Positions 1 through 7,555 of a stretch of 12,233 nucleotides of DNA are shown here, piece after piece. Both the position numbers and the translations under genes were made by a program. Positions within the stretch are counted from its first letter, which is position 1. Every line of letters starts with the position of its first letter. Under the pieces are notes generated by a model, which was not told where the DNA came from, did no database searches, and saw only the letters and a list, made by a program, of their open reading frames with translations. The DNA is from an uncultured Clostridia bacterium (GTDB lineage: Bacteria > Bacillota > Clostridia > Christensenellales > UBA1242), in the NCBI GenBank assembly GCA_934771675.1, contig CAKVMF010000016.1, positions 1 to 12,233 of the forward strand. Reading direction: 5' to 3'.

Positions 1-2
1 GT

Positions 3-218
3 GTAAGTGTTTTTGTTGGAGCTTGTATTGCAATAAAAGGGGATTCAAAAGGACTTGTTAAAGGCGTTACATTTGGGGCACTTTACATTGCACTTGCGTT
101 TTTGATTTTTGGTATGCTTGCTGGAACTTTCAAATTTTCGGTTAGCGGGCTGCTTGATGTTGTGTTTGTCTGCGTTTTGGGTGGACTTGTTGGAATTGTG
201 AAAGTTAACAGACGTTAA
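3..218 (+). CDS. TIGR04086-type small membrane protein, C-terminal part
   Basis: The open frame enters from the left edge (first full codon at 3) and ends at TAA 216-218, leaving 71 residues. The fragment is strongly hydrophobic: the end of one membrane segment (VSVFVGACIAIKG), a second at about residues 21-43 and a third at about 50-67, finishing with the basic tail KVNRR. The spacing, the Gly-rich helices and the place just upstream of secD fit the TIGR04086 family of roughly 115-120 residue clostridial membrane proteins, whose function is unknown. Family assignment rests on hydropathy and synteny, not on a catalytic motif. The start and first part lie outside the window. In many Clostridia the genes for the small peptide ScfA and its radical SAM partner ScfB sit between this gene and secD; here there is only a terminator and a promoter. 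Confidence 0.6.
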   Translation, partial: VSVFVGACIAIKGDSKGLVKGVTFGALYIALAFLIFGMLAGTFKFSVSGLLDVVFVCVLGGLVGIVKVNRR

Positions 219-245
219 AAAATATTAAAATTTTGTTAAATTTTG

Positions 246-276
246 CTTGTCTAAATTGATTTAGGCAAGTTTTTTT
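246..276 (+). terminator. Rho-independent terminator after the TIGR04086-type gene
   Basis: A 10-bp stem (246-255 with 260-269, one G-U pair) closes a 4-nt loop TTGA and is followed by seven T (270-276). It lies 28 nt past the stop codon and separates this gene from secD. Confidence 0.88.
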
Positions 277-327
277 ATAAATATGCTTATAAAAACAAGA
301 AAAAAGTAAAATATTTTTTATAATAGA

Positions 328-357
328 TTGACCAAATCGTGAGTTTTGGTTTATAAT
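328..357 (+). promoter_or_regulatory. Sigma-70-type promoter of secD-secF
   Basis: TTGACC (328-333) and a perfect TATAAT (352-357) are 18 bp apart in an AT-rich stretch right after the terminator. Transcription would start near 364, giving a leader of about 25 nt that contains AAGGA (375-379), 10 nt before the secD ATG. The leader is too short for a riboswitch. Confidence 0.75.
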
Positions 358-389
358 TTACCCGACTATATAATAAGGAATATTCGGTA

Positions 390-1892
390 ATGAAAAATTT
401 TAAGAAAAGCACAGCTATTGTTTTGATATGTATTTTTAGCGTTATTATGATAGTTGGATTTTTATTCAGTTATGTGCCAATGACGATTGGAACAAAAACA
501 TTCGTTTCATTTTCTGGGGCTATAAATGTTTCATCTGATATTTCAGGTGGTGTTTATGGCGAATTTGAAATAACAACAAAAAACCCAACAAAAAGCCAAA
601 TTGTTGACTCAATGTCAAAAATTAAAGAGGTTTTTGAAGAAGACGGTTACAAAAACGTAAACGTTTATGCTCTTGGAACAAAAAAGATTAGAGTTGAAGT
701 TAGTTATCCAAGGGGAAGCAAGACCTATGCCGATGCTTACTCTGAACTTTCAAATGTTGGAACAGGTGCATTTCAACTTAGATCTGCTCAAGAAGTTAAA
801 GACGACACAAAAATTGTTGATGGTGCAACTTGTGTAAGTCAAGTTAAAGTTGCAACAAACAATGATTCAAAGTTTATCACTGTTGTGTTTAATGACAAGG
901 GTAAGGAAGCTTACAAAACATTGATTTCTAGTGCAAAAGGAACAATCTATCTTGCACTTGGTTCATACAGTCAATCAATTTCAGTTTCAAATGTTCAAAC
1001 TTATGATAGTTTGACACTTTCTGATACTGATTACAAAAACCTTGTTAAACTTGAACAACGTATCAAACTTGGTTGCATGAAAGTTGAAGTTGATGGAGCA
1101 ACTGCTGTTATCAACACAATGTCTGCAAGTTTGTCAGCTGGCGAGGCGAATTCTTATTCAACAGTTCTTTCAGGAAACATGCTTAACTATGGTGGTTTTA
1201 CTCTTGAAAGTGAAAACTTAAACGGAACACTAAACATTCGTGTTTCAGGTGAAACAAACCCTGCAAGTGAATTTTTAAATAATCAAAATCAACTTTCTCA
1301 AAACAGCAACACAACAAGCACAGGTTTTGTTGTTGCAATTTCTGCTTTTGCAATTGTTCTTGCAATAGGAATTGCACTTTTTGCTTGTATGTTTGGTTAC
1401 TATGCAATTTTGATCGTTTTGACAATGTTATTCAACTCATACTTATTTGTAATTTTGATGTCACTTATTCCATCAGTTGAAATTGGACTTTCAGGTATTG
1501 CTGCAATGACTCTTGGTGTATGTTTAATCTATACATATTCATTCATATTTGCACTTAAAGTTAAAGAAGAATACAACAAGGGTAAATCTCTTGCTGCATC
1601 TTTGGAAAACTCTTACAAAAAAACAATGCCAAACTTCTTGCTTGGCAATGTGATGCTATTTTTGTTGTCACTCATTATGTTTGCACTTTCATTTGGTGAA
1701 CTTTCGAGCAGCATAATAATCTTTACAATTTTGGTTGCTTTGAGTTTGTTTACAAACCTTGCACTTATTCCATTTATGATAAAGATTTGCTTGTCATTTG
1801 AAGGCTTTGGAAGAAAATTGTTTATGCTTAAAAAACATAAAGAATTGACCGAGACTGCATCAAATGAAGTTGAAACAAAGGAGGCTGAATAA
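390..1892 (+). CDS. secD: Protein translocase subunit SecD, with eroded charge relay
   Basis: SecD works with SecF beside SecYEG and uses the proton or sodium gradient to pull exported proteins out of the channel. The 500-residue protein has the SecD plan: a first membrane helix at about 8-29, a large external region (30-310) with the first-periplasmic-domain signature DISGG (50-54), then five more helices at about 312-333, 336-358, 365-388, 414-434 and 440-464, and a charged cytoplasmic tail. The fourth-helix motif, usually AVDANVLIFERIKEE, reads IYTYSFIFALKVKEE (380-394): the family's conserved Asp is Thr382 and the Asn is Ser384, while the terminal KEE is kept. The following D-x-N-x-T-T motif is reduced to GNVML (419-423). 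The gene is intact and followed one base later by secF, which supports its identity. Proton-driven function is therefore doubtful although expression looks normal. Identity is fairly sure; activity is open. Confidence 0.85.
   Translation: MKNFKKSTAIVLICIFSVIMIVGFLFSYVPMTIGTKTFVSFSGAINVSSDISGGVYGEFEITTKNPTKSQIVDSMSKIKEVFEEDGYKNVNVYALGTKKIRVEVSYPRGSKTYADAYSELSNVGTGAFQLRSAQEVKDDTKIVDGATCVSQVKVATNNDSKFITVVFNDKGKEAYKTLISSAKGTIYLALGSYSQSISVSNVQTYDSLTLSDTDYKNLVKLEQRIKLGCMKVEVDGATAVINTMSASLSAGEANSYSTVLSGNMLNYGGFTLESENLNGTLNIRVSGETNPASEFLNNQNQLSQNSNTTSTGFVVAISAFAIVLAIGIALFACMFGYYAILIVLTMLFNSYLFVILMSLIPSVEIGLSGIAAMTLGVCLIYTYSFIFALKVKEEYNKGKSLAASLENSYKKTMPNFLLGNVMLFLLSLIMFALSFGELSSSIIIFTILVALSLFTNLALIPFMIKICLSFEGFGRKLFMLKKHKELTETASNEVETKEAE
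1877..1884 (+). promoter_or_regulatory. Shine-Dalgarno site that sets the secF start
   Basis: AAAGGAGG lies inside the last codons of secD, 9 nt before ATG 1894. The earlier in-frame ATG at 1864 has no such site, so 1894 is chosen as the secF start. Confidence 0.85.
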
Positions 1893-1893
1893 T

Positions 1894-2904
1894 ATGAAAA
1901 CAAAGTTACCAAAAAAATATCCACTTTTAATTAGCCTTATTGTTTCATGTGTAATCGTTGTTGTTTCTATCTTCATCCTTGGATTCTTTGGATTTAGAGC
2001 AGGCGTTTCACTTGTTGGTGGAAATCAATTTGAAGTTGTTGTTTCAAACGACGCAAATACAAAAAATTATGTTACTGATATCAAATCGGTTGTTCGTGCA
2101 AATGGTTATGATGTTGACTCTGCTTTTGTTGAAGATAAATTTCTTTCAGATGGCGAAAGCACTTCATACACATCAAAATGCGTTGTTATAAAAATTGCCA
2201 ATAAAAATATGTCTGACGAAACAAAAACAAAAATTAGAAATGAAATTGCTGAAAAACTTTCAATTGATGTTAGCAAGGTTTCAGATATTTATGAAATTAT
2301 CAGTCCAGTAACTTCAAGAAACATTTTGTTCTTGGGGCTTGCTGTTGGACTTGCTGCCATTTCACTCTTTGTTTTGGCATGGATTAGATATGATATTTTT
2401 GCAGGATTGTCATTCTTACTTGCATATCTTCACAACATTATTTTATATCTTGCAATTTTAATTTTAACCCAAGTTCAGGTTAATTTGATGTCACTTGCTG
2501 TTGGCTTGATTTTGACACTTGTTATGGGCGCAGTTTTGATTGCTGTTTATGAAAAGTATAGAGAAAGTGTAAAATTGCACTTGGCAGACAAAGTCACAGT
2601 TTCTGAGCGTATGATTAATGCAGAAAGTGAAACAGTTGTGCCATATTTGTTTATTATGTTTGCTGCAATTGTGTTTGCTGCGTTGATGTTCTTTATTCCA
2701 GTTTCAGCTGTTCGTTTGGCTGCTGTAAACATTTTGATTGCTGCTATTGTTACACTTTACACAACAATCATTGTTGGACCTGGTTCATATGCTGCACTTC
2801 TTGAAATTAGAGATATGAGTCAAAAGGCAGTGCTCAGCAGAAATCACACAGTTAACAAAGAAATACAAAAAAAGATAAAAAAGAACACAGGGAAAAAGGC
2901 TTAA
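1894..2904 (+). CDS. secF: Protein translocase subunit SecF, with eroded charge relay
   Basis: SecF is the partner of SecD in the export-assisting complex. Starting at ATG 1894 it is 336 residues, normal for a stand-alone SecF. Helix 1 is at about 11-34, an external domain carrying the GGN turn (42-44) replaces the usual GxDFxGG, and five helices follow from about 142 to 305, ending in a Lys-rich tail. The gene starts one base after the secD stop codon and is probably translated from the strong site within secD. Family-defining polar residues are missing: His-Asp after the second helix is His180-Asn181; the GYSINDT region aligns to LVMGAVL, with Asn to Ala213 and Asp to Val214; and the conserved Arg of the TLSRT segment aligns to Pro250. 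The neighbouring Y-E-K-Y-R-E (219-224) still matches the F-D-R-I-R-E tail of the motif, so the alignment is anchored. It is a recognisable but very divergent SecF. Confidence 0.82.
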   Translation: MKTKLPKKYPLLISLIVSCVIVVVSIFILGFFGFRAGVSLVGGNQFEVVVSNDANTKNYVTDIKSVVRANGYDVDSAFVEDKFLSDGESTSYTSKCVVIKIANKNMSDETKTKIRNEIAEKLSIDVSKVSDIYEIISPVTSRNILFLGLAVGLAAISLFVLAWIRYDIFAGLSFLLAYLHNIILYLAILILTQVQVNLMSLAVGLILTLVMGAVLIAVYEKYRESVKLHLADKVTVSERMINAESETVVPYLFIMFAAIVFAALMFFIPVSAVRLAAVNILIAAIVTLYTTIIVGPGSYAALLEIRDMSQKAVLSRNHTVNKEIQKKIKKNTGKKA

Positions 2905-2908
2905 TGAG

Positions 2909-2942
2909 AAATGAGTGAAAAACTTCACTCATTTTTCTTTTT
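2909..2942 (+). terminator. Rho-independent terminator after secF
   Basis: A perfect 11-bp stem (2909-2919 with 2924-2934) closes the loop AAAC. A T-rich tail broken by one C follows (to 2942). It lies 4 nt past the secF stop and ends the secD-secF operon. Confidence 0.88.
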
Positions 2943-2950
2943 GCAAGCAA

Positions 2951-2979
2951 TTGCTATTTTTTTATATGTGTGCTAAAAT
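2951..2979 (+). promoter_or_regulatory. Promoter of recJ-rel (extended -10 type)
   Basis: TTGCTA (2951-2956) and TAAAAT (2974-2979) are 17 bp apart, and TGC directly before the -10 makes an extended -10 element. The start would be near 2986, about 32 nt before the recJ ATG. The only Shine-Dalgarno candidate is a weak TTTAGAG near 3005-3011. Confidence 0.6.
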
Positions 2980-3017
2980 TTTGTTAAAAAATAAATGTTG
3001 AATGTTTAGAGTTAGTT

Positions 3018-5309
3018 ATGAAGTTGAATAATAAAAAATTATATGATTATTTGTTAAAACGTTTTGATAATGATGAAGAAGTAGAAAAATTTTTAAATCC
3101 TAGTGAAAATGATTTTCGTGATGCGCATAAACTTAAAAATATGGATGCAGCTGTTCAAAAAATAAAGACCGCAATTGATGAAAACAAAAAGATTTTAATT
3201 TATGGTGATTATGACACTGATGGAATTTGTGCATCAACAATTTTGTATTTGTATTTCAAAAAGATTGGTGCAAATGTTGATGTTTTTATTCCAAATAGAT
3301 TTGAAAATGGTTATGGTATTTCTATTGATGCTATTGAAGAAATTGAAAGTGAATATAATCCAGATTTGATTGTTACTGTTGACCTTGGAATAACTGCTAT
3401 TGAAGAAGTTGAAATTTTGAAGCAAGAAGGTATTGATATTGTTATAACAGACCATCACTTGCCACTTGATGAAATTCCAGATACGATTGTTGTTGACCCA
3501 AAACTTGAAAGTGAATATGGCTTTGATGCTCTTTGTGGGGCAGGGGTTGCACTTAAAGTTGTTGAAGCAATGGCAGGCCGTGATGAAGCAAACAAATATC
3601 TTGATATTGCAGCTATTGCAACAGTTGGTGATATTGTTCCACTTGTTGATGAAAATAGGGCAATTGCAAGACTTGGAATTGATAAAATAAACAAAAAAGA
3701 CTGCTTAAAAAGCATAACATTTATGCTTGAAAAACTAGAAATTTCAGAACTTACATCAACTGATGTTAGTTTTAAAATTGTTCCAAGATTAAACGCTTCA
3801 GGAAGAATGGACAGTGCACTAAAAGTGTTTAATTTTTTGATTCAAACTGATGAAAAAATGCTTGCTGAAGCATATTCCGAAATAGAAACCGACAACATGG
3901 TTAGACTTTCATTTATTGACAAAGGCAACAAGCAAATTGAAAAACAACTGAAAAAGTATAACAATGATGAACCATCCGTTTTGATTAAAGGTGATTTTCA
4001 CGAAGGTATTGTTGGTATTTTGGCGTCAAGAGTTTGTCATGAATTTAACAAACCGGCAATCATTTTCACAAAAACTGAAAATGGAACACTTAAGGGTAGT
4101 GGAAGAAGCATTCCTGAACTTGATTTGCATGAAATCATCGCTGAAATGCAAGATATGCTTGTTAATTTTGGCGGGCACAAGATGGCTATTGGTGTTGAAA
4201 TTGAAGAAGATGCCTTTGAAGAATTTAAAAATACACTTAATCAAAAAATTAATGATAAGTTTTCAAAACATAACTTTATTATGAAGTCTGGAAACTATGA
4301 TATTGAAATTGAGAACAGTGAATTAAATCTTGAATTTTTAAATGAATTGAATGCTCTTGAACCATTTGGCTGTGAAAATGAAAAGCCAATTCTTGCAATC
4401 CGTGAAACAAAAATGAACACTGCAAGAGTTAGTGAAAGATCACCAAAGCATTACAAATTTTTTACAGAAAAAAACATTCCAATCCTTGCGTTTAACAGTT
4501 ATAAATATATACCTATTATTGAAAGTGAAACTGAAAAATTAATCTTTATTGATTTATCAAAAAATACTTATAAAAATAAGGTGTCAGTTAGTGCAATTTT
4601 CAAAGGACTTTCAATAACAAGACCAAATTTTTTGGAAGATAAAAATTTTGACTTTTTGCCAGCAATAAGAAACAAGTATTATTCAATTTTTGATTTTAAC
4701 AATCCAGAAAATTATCACGTTGAAGAAGACCTTAAAACCATTATAAAATCAAAGTTTAGCGAAGATGAATTTGGAACACTTGTTGTTTGTTCAAATGCTG
4801 AAGATTTAAGAAAATTAGACAGCCTTGACATTCAAGATAAAATCTCATTTGAGCCACACAGAAATGGACAAAACACGGTTTTGATATCTCCAAATTCTGT
4901 TTACGATGTGGAAGACGTTGCAGGTTATAAAAACATAATCTTTTTACATAAATATTTTAATGAAGAACATTTGTATTTTTCAAATAAATTAAATGTTTTT
5001 GAGCCAAAGGAAATTGACACTAGGTTGAATCTTAAAACTGACAGGGAAACCTTTGTTCAAGCGTTTAAGTTGATATCAACTTACAAGGGTTTGAAAGTAA
5101 ATGATGAACTTGAATTTGCAAGGGTTATTTCAAAGTATGACCAAGCACTTTCATGCGAACAAATTCTATTTTGCCTTATTGTGTTTATGGAATTAAACTT
5201 TGTTGAATTTGACGAAACTCTCAGCGAGTTTGTTATGTTAAAAGCAAAAAAAATGGAACTTTCTAGCTCAAAAATGTTTATGGAGGTTTGTGATGACAGA
5301 AATATTTGA
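3018..5309 (+). CDS. recJ: Single-stranded-DNA-specific exonuclease RecJ
   Basis: RecJ degrades single-stranded DNA 5' to 3' in recombinational, mismatch and base-excision repair, using two metal ions held by DHH-family motifs. In this 763-residue protein the motifs appear in order: DYDTDG (64-69), the VDLG strand (121-124), DHH (145-147), GAGVALK (174-180), TVGDIVPL (202-209) and NASGRM (259-264). The DHHA1 domain has GSGRS (360-364) and the GGH substrate loop (385-387). The OB-like region contains LEPFG (447-451). Residues from about 540 to 763 form the C-terminal extension usual in Bacillota RecJ. All metal ligands I can recognise are present, so I expect an active enzyme. The last 17 bases overlap the next gene, and the likely ribosome site for that gene lies inside recJ, so the two are probably translationally coupled. 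The Shine-Dalgarno of recJ itself is weak. Confidence 0.95.
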   Translation: MKLNNKKLYDYLLKRFDNDEEVEKFLNPSENDFRDAHKLKNMDAAVQKIKTAIDENKKILIYGDYDTDGICASTILYLYFKKIGANVDVFIPNRFENGYGISIDAIEEIESEYNPDLIVTVDLGITAIEEVEILKQEGIDIVITDHHLPLDEIPDTIVVDPKLESEYGFDALCGAGVALKVVEAMAGRDEANKYLDIAAIATVGDIVPLVDENRAIARLGIDKINKKDCLKSITFMLEKLEISELTSTDVSFKIVPRLNASGRMDSALKVFNFLIQTDEKMLAEAYSEIETDNMVRLSFIDKGNKQIEKQLKKYNNDEPSVLIKGDFHEGIVGILASRVCHEFNKPAIIFTKTENGTLKGSGRSIPELDLHEIIAEMQDMLVNFGGHKMAIGVEIEEDAFEEFKNTLNQKINDKFSKHNFIMKSGNYDIEIENSELNLEFLNELNALEPFGCENEKPILAIRETKMNTARVSERSPKHYKFFTEKNIPILAFNSYKYIPIIESETEKLIFIDLSKNTYKNKVSVSAIFKGLSITRPNFLEDKNFDFLPAIRNKYYSIFDFNNPENYHVEEDLKTIIKSKFSEDEFGTLVVCSNAEDLRKLDSLDIQDKISFEPHRNGQNTVLISPNSVYDVEDVAGYKNIIFLHKYFNEEHLYFSNKLNVFEPKEIDTRLNLKTDRETFVQAFKLISTYKGLKVNDELEFARVISKYDQALSCEQILFCLIVFMELNFVEFDETLSEFVMLKAKKMELSSSKMFMEVCDDRNI
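5282..5286 (+). promoter_or_regulatory. Shine-Dalgarno site that sets the rel start inside recJ
   Basis: GGAGG lies in the 3' end of recJ, 6 nt before ATG 5293 but only 3 nt before the in-frame GTG 5290. The spacing favours ATG 5293. Confidence 0.75.
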
Positions 5310-7389
5310 TGACTTTAAGTTAAGTGTAAAGAAAAATTACCCAAAGCACGCATCAAAAATTTTGAAAGCACTTGCTTTTGCAACTGATGCACACAAAGAC
5401 GCAAAGAGAAAAAGCGGCGAGCCTTATATTGTTCATCCAGTTTCAGTTGCTCAAATTTTAATTGACAACAACATGGATTACACAACCATTATGGCTGGCC
5501 TTTTGCATGATGTTGTTGAAGACACAAGATACACAAATGCAGACATTGAAAAAGAATTTGGAAAAACCGTTGCAAAGCTTGTTGATGGTGTAACAAAACT
5601 TGACAACTTGACTTACAAGGAAACATCTTTCACAGAAGCAGACAGCATAAAGCGTTTGCTCATTGCGATGGGACATGACCTGAGAGTTATATTTATAAAA
5701 CTTGCTGACCGACTTCATAACATGAGAACAATTGAGTTTTTGAAGCGTGAAAAGCAAATAAAAATGGCAAGGGAAACCCAAGATTTGTTTATTCCAATTG
5801 CCGATAGAATTGGGGTTAGAGCAATTAGATCGGAACTTGAACAATTGGTTTTTAAGTGTCTTTATCCAGAAGAATGTGAAAGAATAAAACAAGAGTTTGA
5901 CAGAAAGTTCAAAAAGAGAGAACCACAAATAAAAGACATTGAAGAAAAGCTCAATTTTGTTTTAAAGAGCAATGATATTGATGCAAAAATTATTGGTTGG
6001 AGAGAACATTATTATTCAATTTTCAAAAAGCAATCAACGCAGGGAATTGGCAAAATCTTTGGATTGATGCTTTACAAAATTATTGTTCCAACTGAACTTG
6101 ATTGTTATAAAGCATTGGGGCTTATTCACAGACAATTTAAGCATTTGCCAAGCCAAATAAAAGACTTTATTTCATCTCCAAAGCCAAATGGTTACAAATC
6201 TTTGCATTCGGTTTTGATTTCAGATAACTATGACGTAACATTCAAAGTTATGATCAGAACTCCTGAAATGGATGAAATTTGCGAGTTTGGTGTTGCGAGT
6301 GCTTGGAAAGATAAAGATTCAGATGTTATTTTTAATGAAAACATATTAAAATATAATGATATGAAAAACATTATTTTATCTGAAAATGACAGCGAAAATA
6401 GCATTAACTTTATTGATGCTATTAAAACAAATTTGGCTTCAAATGTAACTTGGGTATTCACTCCAAAATTCAAGCCTATTTGCTTAAGTTCCGACAAACC
6501 AACAGCAATTGATTTTGCATATGCAGTTCACACAAGCATTGGAAACAACGCAGTTGGTGCGGTGATAAATGGCAAAAAAGCATCGCTTGGTGCAATTCTT
6601 TCAACAGGGGATGTTGTTGAAATTGTCCTTTCAAATGAAGAAAAATCTCCAAGTCGTGATTGGCTTATGGTTGCAAAAACTCCTTATGCAAGAAAGAGAA
6701 TAAAAGAATATATTGCAAAAAACAGCACTTCCAGCAATATTGAAAAGGGCAAGCAGATGATTAAAGAAGAACTTGAAAAAGAAGGACATACTCTTGGTGA
6801 TTTGATTGATTTATATCCAAAAATTTCACAAGAGTTCAACTTTATAAGTTTGGACGATATGTTTGCAAGTGTTGGATTTAAAAGTATAAAAGTTCCGCAA
6901 CTTACAAAGTTTTTGGTTGAAAAAGTTGCCATGGAAAAATGCAAAGACACAGCACCAGTATTGATTGAAGGCTCAAACAGATTTTTGAATGTAACATTTC
7001 CAAAATGCTGTTCGGCAATTCCTGGAGATGATATTGTTGCAATCATGTCTAGGGACAATCTTGCAGTTCATACAAAAAATTGCTTGAATGTTTCAAAGTC
7101 GCCAAAAGAAAAGTTGCTTGCTGCATCATGGAAAGAAGGAATCTGTGAGAATTTTAATGTTAATTTGAAAATTGTTGCAAAAGACACTGTTGGATTTGGT
7201 GCAACACTTCTTGCATTTTTTGCTAAAAATAATTTTTCATTATCAAAACTTGAAGGGAAAAAAGTGAATATGCAGGACTGTGAATTTGAACTTTCAATTC
7301 CTGTTAAAAACACATCCGAACTCAAAGTTTTGACTGATGCAATTTCAAAAATGGACGGAGTAAAGTTCGTTGGAAGGGCTTCAGAATAG
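5293..7389 (+). CDS. rel: RelA/SpoT homologue (RSH): intact hydrolase, likely dead synthetase domain
   Basis: Long RSH enzymes make (p)ppGpp with a synthetase domain and remove it with an HD hydrolase domain. This 698-residue protein has the full long layout. The HD domain (about 20-180) carries His48, His72-Asp73, Glu76-Asp77 and Asp139 with Asn143, which match the Mn-binding and catalytic set. The synthetase-like domain spans about 230-340, TGS about 385-447, the Cys-rich region has Cys572-Cys573, His593 and Cys597, and an ACT domain covers about 620-695. In the synthetase domain the G-R-P-K-H motif reads GWREH (235-239), the metal-binding Asp of Y-D-L-I-A-I-R (Asp264 of the Streptococcus enzyme) is Gly257, and the catalytic Glu of E-I-Q-I-R-T (Glu323) is Lys318. 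PKPNGY (296-301) and MIRT (320-323) remain. I infer an alarmone hydrolase that keeps the regulatory C-terminus, the opposite of E. coli RelA. It overlaps recJ by 17 nt and has no clear terminator of its own. Confidence 0.93.
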   Translation: MTEIFDDFKLSVKKNYPKHASKILKALAFATDAHKDAKRKSGEPYIVHPVSVAQILIDNNMDYTTIMAGLLHDVVEDTRYTNADIEKEFGKTVAKLVDGVTKLDNLTYKETSFTEADSIKRLLIAMGHDLRVIFIKLADRLHNMRTIEFLKREKQIKMARETQDLFIPIADRIGVRAIRSELEQLVFKCLYPEECERIKQEFDRKFKKREPQIKDIEEKLNFVLKSNDIDAKIIGWREHYYSIFKKQSTQGIGKIFGLMLYKIIVPTELDCYKALGLIHRQFKHLPSQIKDFISSPKPNGYKSLHSVLISDNYDVTFKVMIRTPEMDEICEFGVASAWKDKDSDVIFNENILKYNDMKNIILSENDSENSINFIDAIKTNLASNVTWVFTPKFKPICLSSDKPTAIDFAYAVHTSIGNNAVGAVINGKKASLGAILSTGDVVEIVLSNEEKSPSRDWLMVAKTPYARKRIKEYIAKNSTSSNIEKGKQMIKEELEKEGHTLGDLIDLYPKISQEFNFISLDDMFASVGFKSIKVPQLTKFLVEKVAMEKCKDTAPVLIEGSNRFLNVTFPKCCSAIPGDDIVAIMSRDNLAVHTKNCLNVSKSPKEKLLAASWKEGICENFNVNLKIVAKDTVGFGATLLAFFAKNNFSLSKLEGKKVNMQDCEFELSIPVKNTSELKVLTDAISKMDGVKFVGRASE

Positions 7390-7438
7390 GTTTTTTGATG
7401 AAAAATTTAATAATATTTGGTCAAAATCAAAAAAACAC

Positions 7439-7467
7439 TTTACAATCACATAAAAATAATATATAAT
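7439..7467 (+). promoter_or_regulatory. Near-consensus promoter of rpsO-pnp
   Basis: TTTACA (7439-7444) and perfect TATAAT (7462-7467) are separated by the ideal 17 bp. Transcription would start near 7474, leaving a leader of about 80 nt before the rpsO ATG. This is the strongest promoter in the window. Confidence 0.85.
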
Positions 7468-7470
7468 TTT

Positions 7471-7555
7471 GGCGTTACCGTTTGAAAGCCTTTAAGTTTC
7501 ATTTTTCCGGCTTAATGTGTTTGAAAACTGGCAAATTCGATATGGAGGAAAAATA
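7471..7555 (+). promoter_or_regulatory. Candidate structured 5' leader of rpsO
   Basis: Between the promoter and the rpsO ATG is a non-coding leader with the octamer GTTTGAAA twice (7480-7487 and 7519-7526). TTTCA at 7497-7501 can pair with the TGAAA of either copy, and AAGCC (7486-7490) can pair with GGCTT (7509-7513), so mutually exclusive hairpins are possible. Ribosomal protein S15 is known to repress its own mRNA through several unrelated leader structures in different bacteria. This may be another, but no known S15 leader motif was recognised. The Shine-Dalgarno GGAGG is at 7544-7548. Confidence 0.4.

Noticed and set aside
1198..1425. Minus-strand and alternate-frame open frames inside secD, and similar ones in recJ, rel, pnp and the M16 gene
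   Set aside because: They lie wholly within genes with clear family matches, have no ribosome sites or recognisable domains, and show low-complexity or Phe/Ser/Asn-rich composition typical of antisense shadows in AT-rich DNA.
1864..1893. Longer secF with start at ATG 1864
   Set aside because: No Shine-Dalgarno at the right spacing and it would overlap secD; AAAGGAGG points to ATG 1894.
390..2904. Sequencing or assembly error as the cause of the unusual SecD and SecF motifs
   Set aside because: Both frames are open throughout, lengths are normal, and the surrounding motif residues stay in register, which single-base errors would not produce at several separate sites.
7390..7435. Possible terminator after rel (GTTTTTTGAT with ATCAAAAAAAC)
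   Set aside because: The T tract is on the 5' side and an A tract follows, the wrong polarity for a + strand terminator, and the loop is about 26 nt. I see no good terminator for recJ-rel.
7517..7555. Longer rpsO with start at ATG 7517
   Set aside because: The 13 extra residues are unlike S15, and GGAGG is placed for ATG 7556.
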